Below are positions 34,491 through 43,737 of a stretch of DNA of 64,000 nt, in pieces. The stretch is from Eubacteriales bacterium (GTDB lineage Bacteria; Bacillota; Clostridia; Lachnospirales; Lachnospiraceae), in assembly GCA_030536575.1 (NCBI GenBank), contig JAUNPS010000029.1:1-64000 (forward strand), read 5' to 3'. The notes beneath the pieces are model-generated. The model was not told the origin of the DNA. It did not search any database and worked only from the letters and a program-made list of their open reading frames with translations. The position numbers were made by a program, and so were the translations under genes. Each line of letters starts with the position of its first letter. The first letter of the stretch is position 1.

Positions 34491-36026
34491 TTATTCCGTG
34501 ATGTCAACCAGATTCCATTTGATATAATTGCGTACATCCCGCTCCACATTCGTCACCGTATTGCGGGTTAAGGTCGTGCTCATATACTCTGCACATACGA
34601 TCGAAGGCATATCTTCCGTCAGGATATCCTGCGCTTTTCCGTACCATTCGGTCTTTTCTTCCAGATCAGCGGTCGCTTCCGCATTTTCCAGACATTCGTC
34701 ATATTCCGGGTTCTGGTACATATCCCAGTTTCTGCCCGGCGCCTGATCGCTTGCGAAGCACGGGAGCCAGTCGCTTCCCATAAAGCCGTCGCCGTTAATC
34801 ATAAACCACATCTGGGCTTCCCCTGCACGTACTTTTTCAATATAGGTCGCATATTCGGCCAGATCCAGTTCCATATTTACGCCCACAGCCGCCAGATACT
34901 GCTGGATAACCATCAGAGGGCCTTTGGACATGGTGTCATTGACTGCGGAGCAGGTTACGGTAAAGCCATCCGGATAACCCGCTTCGGCCAGCATTTCCTT
35001 ACATTTTTCCGGATCATAGGTCGGGGTCAGGGTTGCTTTGGAATACATGCAGTCCGAAGGCACATAGCCGGAGGGCAGCTTCTGATTTCCCTGGAAATAC
35101 GCGTCGATCAGTTCTTCGTAATTGATCGCGTAGGACAGTGCCTGTCTCACTTCTTTGTTGCTGAGGATTTCATCAGTACAGTTCATGCCCAGGTAATAGT
35201 TCTGGTTATCGGAAATCTGGGTCAGCGTTCCCACTTCGGAATCCTGGTATTTCTTGATGTTGTTCGCATCGCTTAATCCGGTGATATCGATCTCTCCGGC
35301 GTCAAAAGCATTTACGGCATTGATTTCATCAGCCAGCAGCGTCACCGTAATTTTATCGACTTTCGCAGTCTCGCCCCAGTAATCTTCGAATTTCTTTACG
35401 GTATAGCTTTCCGCAATTTTCCCGGATTCATATTCGAATGCGCCGGTTCCCACCGGGGTCTGCCCCAATCCGGTTCCAAGCTCCTCGCCCGCTTTTTTCG
35501 AGGTTACGAAAGTATACCAGGATGCGAAATCCATCAGAACGTTCACGTCCGGCTCTTTCAGGTTCAAGACAAAGGTATACGGGTCGGAAGTATCCATGGA
35601 TTCAATGTTGGAAACCTTTGCTTTTTCCGGAGCGGTCACCGCGCCCACGTCCGGATCCGACAGGCGTTCCAGGCTGTAAGCCACATCTTCGGAGGTCATC
35701 TCGCCATAGCCTGCATGGAACTGCACGCCCTGTCTCAGGTGGAAGGTGTACGTCTTATAATCCTCGGAAACTTCATAGGACTCTGCCAGATACGGCTGAA
35801 TTTCTTTGTTCTCATCCAGCGTCAGCAGGGTCTCGTAGATCGCCGTCCCCACCTTACATCCGCTGGCATCCGACCACTGTGCATAGTCGAAAGAAGCTTT
35901 TTCCCAGTTCGTCGCTACTTTGAGAACCTTCTCGCTTTCCGCGGATACGTTCAGGGCGGACATCACCAATCCTACCGTCATGGCTGCTGCTGTGATGAGT
36001 GCTGCCAGTTTGTTCCTCTTTTTCAT
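34491..36026 (-). CDS. Dipeptide/oligopeptide-type substrate-binding protein
   Basis: This 511-residue family 5 binding protein captures the substrate of the adjacent importer. It has a signal peptide (about residues 1-30, cleavage near NVSA-ES) followed by the usual YETLLTLDE and YTFHLRQGVQFHAG motifs. The open frame reaches 36170, but the ATG at 36026 has AAGGAG ahead and starts the signal sequence. There is no lipobox cysteine, as in the other binding protein of this window. Family 5 proteins bind peptides, nickel chelates, glycosides and other compounds, so the ligand is open. Confidence 0.92.
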   Translation of the reverse strand: MKKRNKLAALITAAAMTVGLVMSALNVSAESEKVLKVATNWEKASFDYAQWSDASGCKVGTAIYETLLTLDENKEIQPYLAESYEVSEDYKTYTFHLRQGVQFHAGYGEMTSEDVAYSLERLSDPDVGAVTAPEKAKVSNIESMDTSDPYTFVLNLKEPDVNVLMDFASWYTFVTSKKAGEELGTGLGQTPVGTGAFEYESGKIAESYTVKKFEDYWGETAKVDKITVTLLADEINAVNAFDAGEIDITGLSDANNIKKYQDSEVGTLTQISDNQNYYLGMNCTDEILSNKEVRQALSYAINYEELIDAYFQGNQKLPSGYVPSDCMYSKATLTPTYDPEKCKEMLAEAGYPDGFTVTCSAVNDTMSKGPLMVIQQYLAAVGVNMELDLAEYATYIEKVRAGEAQMWFMINGDGFMGSDWLPCFASDQAPGRNWDMYQNPEYDECLENAEATADLEEKTEWYGKAQDILTEDMPSIVCAEYMSTTLTRNTVTNVERDVRNYIKWNLVDITE

Positions 36027-36093
36027 AATATCTACTCCTTTTTTCTTTATTTTAATATCAGCGCCGGATAGGCTTTCTGATACTAATTCGAAT

Positions 36094-37716
36094 TTATATC
36101 TTTTTGTAAACCGTTTTCCCGCCGCATACCGTTTCCAGTACCACCGTGTCTTTGATCTCCTTCGGGTCAATCGTAAAGAGATCCCGGTCCAAAATCTGAA
36201 AATCCGCGTATTTTCCCGGCTCCAGAGAGCCTAAAGCAGCTTCCGCGTGATTCTGGTACGCCGCGTTTCTTGTATAAAAACAGATCGCGTCTTTTAAATC
36301 CAATGCAAGTTCCGGCCGGCAAAGCTTTCCTTCCCGGTTTTCCCGGTTCACCAGATAATGAAGGCCCCAGATCCAGTTCATCGGCAGAGCCGGGCCGTCC
36401 GAGCCCTGGGAAATCCTCATGCCCATCTGAAGCGGCGTTTTTAAATCGGTTCCTCCTCCAAAGACATAACCGCCCACTGCCTGGGCCGCCAGCTCGATGC
36501 CATTGGCCGCGCAGTCCGCAATGTTTTGCGTTACCAATGCGCTGCCATGAAGTAAAAAGTGCCGAAGATCCCTTCCCGGAAGCTGCCTCTCCGCCTCCGT
36601 CAGCGCCGCAACCGCCGCGTCAATCCCTTTTCCTCCGGTCAGATGGATGCCCATCTGCCATCCCCGCCGGTGCAGCTCCAGGATGGTTTTTCTCATATCC
36701 GCGATCTGCTCCTGGTCTGTTTCTCCGGGAAACATACAGTAACCGCTTTTCCCGTCCCTGCTCCAGCCGTCGTCTCCAAAAATTTTTACCGTATCGGCGC
36801 GCACCCAGTCCCGGTTTTGAAACTTTGGAAGCTCCATTTCTTCCAGTCCTCCCAGAATCGCATCGCTGGACTGGACGCCGTTTTTCCCGGCCAACAGGTT
36901 CAGAAACACTCTGGCAGTCAGCCCTTCCTTCTCGGAAAGACGCTCATAAGCGCGAATCGCCGGCTGCCCGAAGGTTCCGAAACAGAGATCGTCTCCGCCG
37001 ATTCCCACAATATCCGTGTGGGACGTAATTCCATAACTGTTCAGTTTTCTCTGCATGCGCCGGATGCAGGCTTCCATTTCTTCCTCGGAAAGGTGATACG
37101 CCGCCCGGCCGATCCGCGCCTGGGTGCCAAAATCCGTGAAAAGCCCGGTAGGGGAACCGTCCGGAAACCGGTACATGGTTCCTTCCTCCTTCGAAAAGAT
37201 GGTGTCTTTTGTGATTCCTGCCAATTCCAGCGCTCTGGCGCTTACCAGAATGCGGTGCAGCCCTCCGTCATGCAGGATCACCGGATGGCCTTTCGCACCC
37301 TCCGCGATATCCCGCCAGTCCGGAAGCCGCTTTTCTTCCCGCCACTCCCGGATACCGTCCAGCTTAAAGCCCCAGCCGATCATCCAGGCATCTTCCGGCA
37401 AATGATTTGCCTTTTCCGCAAGCAGCCCGTTCAGCTCTGCAAGATTCCCCGCGTCTTCCGGCTCGCATGTCACAAATTCCGGCGCCATAGAAAGTCCCGC
37501 ATAGGCCGCATGGATATGGGAATCGAACGTCCCCGGAAGCACCAGCCGTCCTTCCAGCGAAACGGTTTCGGTTTCCTTCCCACGCCATTTTTCCGCTTCC
37601 TCTTCGCTGCCGCAAAAAAGAATTCTGCCGTCTTTTACCGCCATAGCCTGGACAAAATCAAACGTTTCGTTTACAGTCGCAATTTTCCCGTTTTTATAGA
37701 TCGTATCTGCTGCCAT
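36094..37716 (-). CDS. YtcJ-like amidohydrolase
   Basis: This 540-residue protein of the amidohydrolase 3 family contains metal-dependent deacylases and related hydrolases. Seen are the FDSHIHAAYAG metal motif (about residues 64-74), ILHDGGLHRI, and a late SQGSDGPALP with the catalytic aspartate. The C-terminal ALGSLEPGKYADFQIL closes the beta domain. No signal peptide is present, so it acts in the cytoplasm on what the importer brings in. It lies between the aminotransferase and the binding-protein gene. Confidence 0.87.
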   Translation of the reverse strand: MAADTIYKNGKIATVNETFDFVQAMAVKDGRILFCGSEEEAEKWRGKETETVSLEGRLVLPGTFDSHIHAAYAGLSMAPEFVTCEPEDAGNLAELNGLLAEKANHLPEDAWMIGWGFKLDGIREWREEKRLPDWRDIAEGAKGHPVILHDGGLHRILVSARALELAGITKDTIFSKEEGTMYRFPDGSPTGLFTDFGTQARIGRAAYHLSEEEMEACIRRMQRKLNSYGITSHTDIVGIGGDDLCFGTFGQPAIRAYERLSEKEGLTARVFLNLLAGKNGVQSSDAILGGLEEMELPKFQNRDWVRADTVKIFGDDGWSRDGKSGYCMFPGETDQEQIADMRKTILELHRRGWQMGIHLTGGKGIDAAVAALTEAERQLPGRDLRHFLLHGSALVTQNIADCAANGIELAAQAVGGYVFGGGTDLKTPLQMGMRISQGSDGPALPMNWIWGLHYLVNRENREGKLCRPELALDLKDAICFYTRNAAYQNHAEAALGSLEPGKYADFQILDRDLFTIDPKEIKDTVVLETVCGGKTVYKKI

Positions 37717-37750
37717 ATGCCCTCCCGAAAGGTCTGCCTGCAGTCTTCTT

Positions 37751-38827
37751 TTACTGCATTTCGTTTACAATCGCTTTTAACGCTGCCACAACCTTCTCAT
37801 TCTGCTCTGGCGTCCCAATGGTAATACGCAGATGCGGGAAATACCCTGCCACATAAATTTTTCGTTCTTCCAGCTTTTGTGCCAGGACTCCATTATTCAT
37901 CCCCGTCTTTATGTAGACAAAATTTGCCTTCGATGGAAAGACCTCCCAGCCAATCTCCCCAAGCTCTTTTGCGTAATACGCCCTGCCTTCCGCCACATTG
38001 GCGATACTCTTTTTCCGATATTCCTCGTCGTCCAGCGCCGCCAGCGCTCCAGCCATCCCGATTCGGTTAATGCTGAACACATTCTCCGCTTTCATCAGTT
38101 CCTTCTGTACCGCTTCCGAAGAAAGCGCATAGCCGATCCGCGCGCCCGCCATTCCGTACAATTTCGAAAACGTCTGCAAAATAATCAGATTTTCATATTC
38201 CGGAATCAAATCCGCCCCACTCCGGTACGCCTCGTCATCCGCAAAAGCAATGTAGGCTTCATCCAGAACCACCAGAATTTCTTCCGGAACCCGCTTCAGA
38301 AACGCTTCGATCTCTTCGTGGGTGTAGGCGCATCCGGACGGATTGTTCGGATTGCAGAGGAAAATAATTTTTGTTTTTTCCGTAACCGCCTGCAGAATCC
38401 CTTCCAGATCAAAAAATCCATTCTCCAGCAGCGGCAGCTTCACCGCCGCCCCGCCGTTCTGTTCCGTCGTGGACGCATAAGCCCCAAACGTCGGCACACA
38501 AAAAATCGTCTCGTCTCCCGGACAGATGAACGTATCACCCACCAGCTTAATAACCGCGCTCGCACCGTTTTCAATCGTCACATTGGACGGTTTTAAGCCA
38601 TATTTTTCCGCCAGTTTCGCCCGAAGCGTATAGCCATAGGCATCCGGATAACGGTAAGCCTTTCCCGCTTCTTCCGCCATAGCCTTTGCCGCCAGCGGAG
38701 AAGTTCCCAGCGCATTTTCGTTAAAATCCAGCCGGATTTCTTCCCCGTCCGGATCGATGTACATCACGTCGTCCGCCAGCCCGTTTTCCGGCAGTCCCTG
38801 TAAATAAGGTTTTGCCAACTGTTTCAT
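37751..38827 (-). CDS. HisC-like class I/II aminotransferase
   Basis: This 358-residue PLP enzyme resembles histidinol-phosphate aminotransferase. Landmarks are LDFNENALGTSP, ENGASAVIKL, FLCNPNNPSG, VLDEAYIAF and the cofactor lysine in TFSKLYGMAG (about residue 225). No other histidine gene is present, so a catabolic or broad amino acid role is more likely than histidine synthesis. An ATG at 38833 touches the ribosome site; the ATG at 38827 has proper spacing. It lies 15 bases after the dehydrogenase gene. Confidence 0.88.
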   Translation of the reverse strand: MKQLAKPYLQGLPENGLADDVMYIDPDGEEIRLDFNENALGTSPLAAKAMAEEAGKAYRYPDAYGYTLRAKLAEKYGLKPSNVTIENGASAVIKLVGDTFICPGDETIFCVPTFGAYASTTEQNGGAAVKLPLLENGFFDLEGILQAVTEKTKIIFLCNPNNPSGCAYTHEEIEAFLKRVPEEILVVLDEAYIAFADDEAYRSGADLIPEYENLIILQTFSKLYGMAGARIGYALSSEAVQKELMKAENVFSINRIGMAGALAALDDEEYRKKSIANVAEGRAYYAKELGEIGWEVFPSKANFVYIKTGMNNGVLAQKLEERKIYVAGYFPHLRITIGTPEQNEKVVAALKAIVNEMQ

Positions 38828-38842
38828 AACCATTCCTTCTTT

Positions 38843-39853
38843 CTATCCGTTGATGACGCTCTTTGGCGTTCCCCCAAGCCATGCTTTGAGATTTTCCACC
38901 ATCACGTCCACTTCTTTGAATCTCGCCGAATCCGGCAGCCACGCGATATGCGGCGTCACCACCACATTTTCCAGGTCGAACAGGGGCACATGGCCTTTCG
39001 GCGGTTCCTGCCGGATCACATCCAGCCCCGCCCCATAGACTTTTCCGGACTGCAGGGCTTCGATCAGGTCTTCCTCCTGGATCAGCGCTCCCCGCGCCGT
39101 ATTGATCAGAATCACACCGTCTTTCATCTTCGCAATCGTCTCTTTGCAGATCATCCCTTCGCTTTCCCGGTTTGCCGGGGCATGCAGGGAAATCACATCG
39201 CTGCGCCCCAGAAGTTCGTCCAACGATACCTGTTCGATTCCGTCGTATTCCGGCCCGTTTTTCTTATGGCGGCTATAGGCGATCACGTTCATGCCGAACG
39301 CCTGGGCCATTCTCGCAAAGCGAAGGCCAATGTGGCCAAGACCGATGACGCCTACGGTTTTTCCTTCCAGATCAATCTGCGGCGTATAAATTTTCGTAAA
39401 ATCGTCCAGGCTGGATTTCTCATGAAATTCCGTCGTTTTCAGACGGTCGCTGTGCATCCCGGCCCGGTGGCATACTTCCAGGAGCAATGCAAAAGCGTAC
39501 TGGGCAATCGTATATTCTCCGTAAACCGTATTCGTCACCACCAATCCATGCTCCCTGGACGGCCCAAAATCCACGTCCGCAAATCCATGGGCCGGAACCG
39601 CCAGATATTTCAGCTTCGGATGCCGGGCCAGATATGCTTCGGACAGAATCGTCGAATTAATGTAAACGCCCAGAGCAATTTCCGCATCCTCCAGATATCC
39701 GCTGATCTCTTCCGGTGAAAAGAAATGATCCTCATAAACAATCTGATAGGAAATCTCCGGCAATTCTTTCATCCGCTGTTCCCACCGCTCCACCACCTGT
39801 TCCCGGGGCAGAAGTCCGCCTGCCGGATCTCCTTGAAAAATAACTGCTTTCAT
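38843..39853 (-). CDS. D-isomer-specific 2-hydroxyacid dehydrogenase
   Basis: This 336-residue NAD(P)-dependent enzyme interconverts a 2-hydroxy acid and its 2-oxo acid. It has the Rossmann motif GVIGLGHIG (about residues 164-172). The catalytic residues are an arginine in NTARGALIQ, a glutamate in DVIRQEPP and a histidine in TPHIAW. It is flanked by the phosphotriesterase-like and aminotransferase genes. With the aminotransferase it could link a 2-hydroxy acid to an amino acid through the oxo acid. Confidence 0.92.
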   Translation of the reverse strand: MKAVIFQGDPAGGLLPREQVVERWEQRMKELPEISYQIVYEDHFFSPEEISGYLEDAEIALGVYINSTILSEAYLARHPKLKYLAVPAHGFADVDFGPSREHGLVVTNTVYGEYTIAQYAFALLLEVCHRAGMHSDRLKTTEFHEKSSLDDFTKIYTPQIDLEGKTVGVIGLGHIGLRFARMAQAFGMNVIAYSRHKKNGPEYDGIEQVSLDELLGRSDVISLHAPANRESEGMICKETIAKMKDGVILINTARGALIQEEDLIEALQSGKVYGAGLDVIRQEPPKGHVPLFDLENVVVTPHIAWLPDSARFKEVDVMVENLKAWLGGTPKSVING

Positions 39854-39883
39854 ATGCTCCTCCTTTCCGCACAGGCCCGTTTT

Positions 39884-40966
39884 TTAGTAGGCCAGAATCC
39901 TCGCCGGGTTTCGAACGGTGATATCGCGAATCGCCGTATCCGCCACTTCTCCGTATTTCTTCAGCATTGGAATCGCGTATTTCGTCATTCGGCAATAGCC
40001 TTCCCCGCCGAACCTTCTGCACATGGTTTTCACACACAGGTCGGTTCCCATGACAATCTGTCTGCTCCAGCCTTCCGCAATAAGCTGTCTGACCCCAGCC
40101 AGGCGCATCCAGTCCGGAATCGGAACGCTTCCCTTGTTTTCCAGTCCAATGTCGCCGGATAAAACTTCTACCGACACATTCGCGCCAGCTTCCAGAATCT
40201 GATGCGCGCTGTCCAGATCCAGCCCCCAAAGTTCCGGGTACAGCAGCATTTCCTTTAAAGGACGCTTGACAGCCGTCCGGGTGTGGGCAATGACAATTTT
40301 CGTCGGATCCATCCCCTCTTCCAGCAGAATCTGAATGATTCTCGCCGGGTCACCGCCCGCGTCATAGCAGGGATGCACGGTAATGGACATCCCGGTATCC
40401 TTCGCCACCTGGCCTCCGGCGCGCAGGGCTCTCTCCTCCTGTTCGGAAAACTCTTCCAGGCCGATCTTGACGCATCCCGGTTTTACTCCTGTGCCGTCGA
40501 TGCCCTCTGTGATTTCTCCCATCATATGATTATAAAAATCCTTGATTTCCCAGTCCGCGAACTTTCCTTCCCAGGAAGACTGTACGTAAAATCCCGTGGC
40601 CGTTATCACATGGACACCCGTCTTCTCGGAAATCCGTTTTACCGCCGCCACATCCAGCCGGATCCCCGGAACGCTTAATTCCACCATGGCCTGTCCGCCG
40701 GATTCCTTATACTCCATCACCTCTCCGGTCATGGCCTCCTCGTCCTCCAGGTTCATCGCATCCAGAACCAGCGGGAAATTCCGCTTCAGGAGCCCGATGT
40801 TTTCCAGGGATACCGGGTCGTCGTAGTTGACCGGTAAATTCTGCGGCATAAAAGGCTTGCATTTCGCCCCCATATCCGCCCCATTGAACATGATGTGTTC
40901 GTGCATATCCGTGTAGCCAAGTTCCTCCGGCGCAATGTCGCCGCATACGGTTGTAATCTTTTTCAT
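39884..40966 (-). CDS. Phosphotriesterase-like metal hydrolase (lactonase/esterase family)
   Basis: This 360-residue TIM-barrel protein of the PTE family has the two-metal site HEHIMF (about residues 22-27), a bridging-lysine region VKIGLEE, and the histidines of VHPCYD and IVIAHTR. The aspartate of MGTDLC completes the site. Natural members are mostly lactonases or N-acyl/ester hydrolases rather than phosphotriesterases. AGGAGG lies close before the ATG. It is the first enzyme gene after the AraC regulator, separated from it by a hairpin with a T-run. Confidence 0.85.
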   Translation of the reverse strand: MKKITTVCGDIAPEELGYTDMHEHIMFNGADMGAKCKPFMPQNLPVNYDDPVSLENIGLLKRNFPLVLDAMNLEDEEAMTGEVMEYKESGGQAMVELSVPGIRLDVAAVKRISEKTGVHVITATGFYVQSSWEGKFADWEIKDFYNHMMGEITEGIDGTGVKPGCVKIGLEEFSEQEERALRAGGQVAKDTGMSITVHPCYDAGGDPARIIQILLEEGMDPTKIVIAHTRTAVKRPLKEMLLYPELWGLDLDSAHQILEAGANVSVEVLSGDIGLENKGSVPIPDWMRLAGVRQLIAEGWSRQIVMGTDLCVKTMCRRFGGEGYCRMTKYAIPMLKKYGEVADTAIRDITVRNPARILAY

Positions 40967-40988
40967 TTGCCTTCTCCTCCTTGAAATC

Positions 40989-41025
40989 TAAAAAAGGGCC
41001 TGCGTATCTTTCGATACACAAACCC
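40989..41025 (-). terminator. Terminator-like hairpin between araC-type gene and PTE-like gene
   Basis: A 13-pair stem with several G-T pairs, a GAAA loop and a following TTTTTT lies on the minus strand. It follows the AraC gene stop by 12 bases. Only about 20 bases separate its T-run from the next start codon, which leaves no room for a promoter, so some read-through or control is likely. Confidence 0.75.
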
Positions 41026-41037
41026 ATTTGTTTGAAT

Positions 41038-42336
41038 TCATTCTTTTTTCTCTAAAAGAAACTGCTTTGGTGACAATCCTGTCCGGTTTTTAAATACCGT
41101 GCAAAAGTAACTGGTACTGCTAAACCCGACCCTTTCCGCGATTTCATTCAGTGACAGATTCTCATTCTTTAACAGGCTCTTAGCCTTTTCGATTCGGTAA
41201 CCGGCCAGATACTGGCTGAAACTTACCTGATACAGACGGCGGAAGACCTGTCCGAAATGCTCCGGATTATAGTGGTTTAACTCTGCCAGCATGCCAATCC
41301 CGAATTCCGGCTGCGCGTAATACTGGCTGATGAACCGTTCGATCTGAAACCGCAGTCTCTCGTCAGCGGACATTTTCATTTTTTCCTGCTGGCGGCGGAT
41401 TTCTTCCAGGAGCTTTCCCAGAATACGGCGAATGTCTTCCAGGAACGAACAGCGCAGCACTTTCTCAAAGGATTCATAGAACAGACTGTCCAGTTGGTAG
41501 CTCTCTTCGTCGTGGATTTCGTAGGATTCCCGCAGGCGGTGGATCAGACCGCTTACGTGGAGCTTCACCTGATGCGGGTCCTGACAGGTTCTGGCCAGGT
41601 AGGCCGTCATGGCCTCGATTTCGTTTTCAACCTCTGTCCAGCTTCCATTCTCTACACTGGCGAGCAGTCCTGCCGTATACTCCTGAAATTTTTGCTTTTC
41701 AAAGTGCTGTTCCGGCTTTGGCTGCGTGTGACAGAAGGTGTAAGAGCCGCTCCCTTTGGTAAACAGATACGGAAATGCATTTTTACATTCTTCATAACAA
41801 TATGGGAAGCGCATCAGAGAATTACAGAAACCGCTGATCGTAATCGAAATCATCGTGTTCGTCTTCCGGCGGACATTTTCGATCATCTTTTCGGCCAGTT
41901 CTCCCAGCTTTTGATTCATGTTTTCTTCCGAAATGTCCCAGCGCTGTTTCATACAGAGAAACACGCCCAGAGTATCTGTCCCCTTATAGTTCGCGAGAAC
42001 GTGGCGGATTTCCATGGCATTCAGCGTCTCTTCCAGGTGATGCATAATCGTTCCCTTGATGGAATAGTTGTTAAAATCCGGAAAATGCTGGAAAATATCA
42101 ATATACTCATCCACACGGACAAGGAGCATATAATCCGGTAAGCTTTCCAGCCGCAGCAGTTTCAGAATCTGATCCAGATTTCCATACTGCAAGTTTCCAT
42201 AAATGACACTGTAACCGAATTCCTGGCAATACAGTTCATAATTTCCTTCCCCGTTAATCCGGTCAATGTTATACCGCCGGAACAGGTGCGGAATATCCGT
42301 CGTCGCTGCATCCGTTTTCTTCTGTATGGCTTCCAT
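41038..42336 (-). CDS. AraC family transcriptional regulator
   Basis: This 432-residue protein ends in an AraC-type double helix-turn-helix (about residues 335-430: YQVSFSQYLAGYRIEKAKSL, SLNEIAERVGFSSTSYF, then KNRTGLSPKQF). The long N-terminal part has no REC domain I can recognise and probably senses a ligand or mediates dimers. An ATG at 42363 has no ribosome site; the ATG at 42336 follows GGAAGGAG. It is placed directly above the catabolic operon and is the best candidate for its activator. Confidence 0.87.
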   Translation of the reverse strand: MEAIQKKTDAATTDIPHLFRRYNIDRINGEGNYELYCQEFGYSVIYGNLQYGNLDQILKLLRLESLPDYMLLVRVDEYIDIFQHFPDFNNYSIKGTIMHHLEETLNAMEIRHVLANYKGTDTLGVFLCMKQRWDISEENMNQKLGELAEKMIENVRRKTNTMISITISGFCNSLMRFPYCYEECKNAFPYLFTKGSGSYTFCHTQPKPEQHFEKQKFQEYTAGLLASVENGSWTEVENEIEAMTAYLARTCQDPHQVKLHVSGLIHRLRESYEIHDEESYQLDSLFYESFEKVLRCSFLEDIRRILGKLLEEIRRQQEKMKMSADERLRFQIERFISQYYAQPEFGIGMLAELNHYNPEHFGQVFRRLYQVSFSQYLAGYRIEKAKSLLKNENLSLNEIAERVGFSSTSYFCTVFKNRTGLSPKQFLLEKKE

Positions 42337-42449
42337 TATATACACTCCTTCCTTTTGCGTCATTAAAAAAAAGCCTGTTTCTTTTCAAAATTTCAGTTCG
42401 TTTTTTCAAATTCATCTATACCACTTTTTTCTTTCAAAGCAAAGAGGCC

Positions 42450-42779
42450 TCATCGTTTCGCCTCTTTCTGTGCCAAATCCATGATTTCTTCATCCGAAAA
42501 ACACAGGAACCGCAGGAATTGATAGTGGCGTTTTGCCTCTTTTTCCCAGTTCTGCGCAGCCGGACAAGGCAGATGTTTCCAATAGGTGCCGCTTCCGTGC
42601 ACCTGGACGATCCAGTTTCTTCGCAGCATTTCCGCATAGGCCGCCTGCACCGTGCCCCGCGCCACCTGAAACTGCCTGCCGATTTTCCGTTCGCCTGGAA
42701 GCTTATCGCCCGCCTGAAGTTTCCCCTGCGCTTCCAGTTCCTCAAAATAGCGGACAATTTCAAAGTATTTTGTTTCCAT
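42450..42779 (-). CDS. Short GntR family regulator (YtrA-like)
   Basis: This 109-residue protein has a winged helix at about residues 10-70 with KLPGERKIGRQFQVARGTVQ and the WIVQVHGSGTYW wing. Only about 40 residues follow the wing, too short for a normal effector domain. Its first 20 bases overlap the end of the longer GntR gene. It is possibly a partner or antagonist of that protein. Confidence 0.8.
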   Translation of the reverse strand: METKYFEIVRYFEELEAQGKLQAGDKLPGERKIGRQFQVARGTVQAAYAEMLRRNWIVQVHGSGTYWKHLPCPAAQNWEKEAKRHYQFLRFLCFSDEEIMDLAQKEAKR

Positions 42780-43737
42780 CTTTCTTTTCCTCTTCTAAAA
42801 TCTGCTGAATCTGATGGCGCACCGCCTGTTCCGGGTTGTAGATAACCGGGACGAGCCGGCAGTTCTGGTCGATCAGGTAGCGGACGATTTCCGCGGTTTT
42901 CAGTTCTTCGGTCTTCAGGAAAAAGGCCGGGAGAATGCAGGTTGCCCGATTCCATTCCACTTCCCGGATCTGTGCCAGCTCTTCCACCGAGAAAAACATA
43001 TTCGTCTTATGAATCCCCATCCGGTAGAGCAGATTGCACACCTCGTCCAGAAATGCGTTTGTTTCATAGAGGATGACCAGCAGATCTTTTTTCGGGATAT
43101 TGGAAATCCACTGGCGGCATCTGTCATGAAGCGCAATCTTCAGCGGACGCACGGTCATGCCCTGTCCTTCCGTCTTACTCTGCACCTCCGGATAACAGCG
43201 TTCCGCAACCAGCAACAGTTTATCCCGCCTGCGGATCTTTTCCCTGCACTTGGCGTCTTCCAATGCTTCCGGCCTGTATAGATCCACCGGGACGCCGCTC
43301 TCCCGCTCCAGCTGAACCTGCATATCCTGCTGGTCTTCCCAGACCGTGTCCACGTAGCCGATGCGGATCTTCGCGTGCCAGCCCTCCGGATAGCCGCAGA
43401 AATTTCCCAGAATCCGCAGCATTTCTTCCGGGCTGCATCCCTGCGCGGAACATTTCGAGAATAAAAGTTCCGTATAATACAGGGCCTTTTGTCTCCGTTC
43501 CATGTGGAAATTCTGGTCAATGTAGGTGCCGCTGCCCTGGATCTTATGTACGAATCCCAAATCTTCCAGACTCCGCAGCGCTTTTCGCACGGTTCCAATG
43601 GAAACCCCAAAGAGCCGCCCCAATTCTTTTTCCGTCGGAAGGGCCTCCCCTTCCTTCCAGACTCCCGTATAGATCTGCTCGATCACCTTCTGCGCCATTT
43701 GCTGATAGACCGGAAACTTTTCTTTTTCATTCTCCAA
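42760..43737 (-). CDS. GntR family regulator with unassigned C-terminal domain
   Basis: This 325-residue protein has a GntR winged helix at about residues 8-75 ([20 protein letters not shown], then [11 protein letters not shown]). The C-terminal part looks like an alpha/beta sensor domain and does not read as a FCD or UTRA domain. The start appears to be TTG at 43737, overlapping the YjbQ-like gene by 11 bases; no ATG is available near the right place. It is co-directional with the short GntR and AraC genes and the catabolic operon. Confidence 0.8.
   Translation of the reverse strand: MENEKEKFPVYQQMAQKVIEQIYTGVWKEGEALPTEKELGRLFGVSIGTVRKALRSLEDLGFVHKIQGSGTYIDQNFHMERRQKALYYTELLFSKCSAQGCSPEEMLRILGNFCGYPEGWHAKIRIGYVDTVWEDQQDMQVQLERESGVPVDLYRPEALEDAKCREKIRRRDKLLLVAERCYPEVQSKTEGQGMTVRPLKIALHDRCRQWISNIPKKDLLVILYETNAFLDEVCNLLYRMGIHKTNMFFSVEELAQIREVEWNRATCILPAFFLKTEELKTAEIVRYLIDQNCRLVPVIYNPEQAVRHQIQQILEEEKKDGNKIL

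Noticed and set aside
37751-38827. Histidine biosynthesis gene hisC
   Set aside because: The protein is HisC-like, but no other histidine gene is near and the operon is catabolic, so the symbol was withheld.
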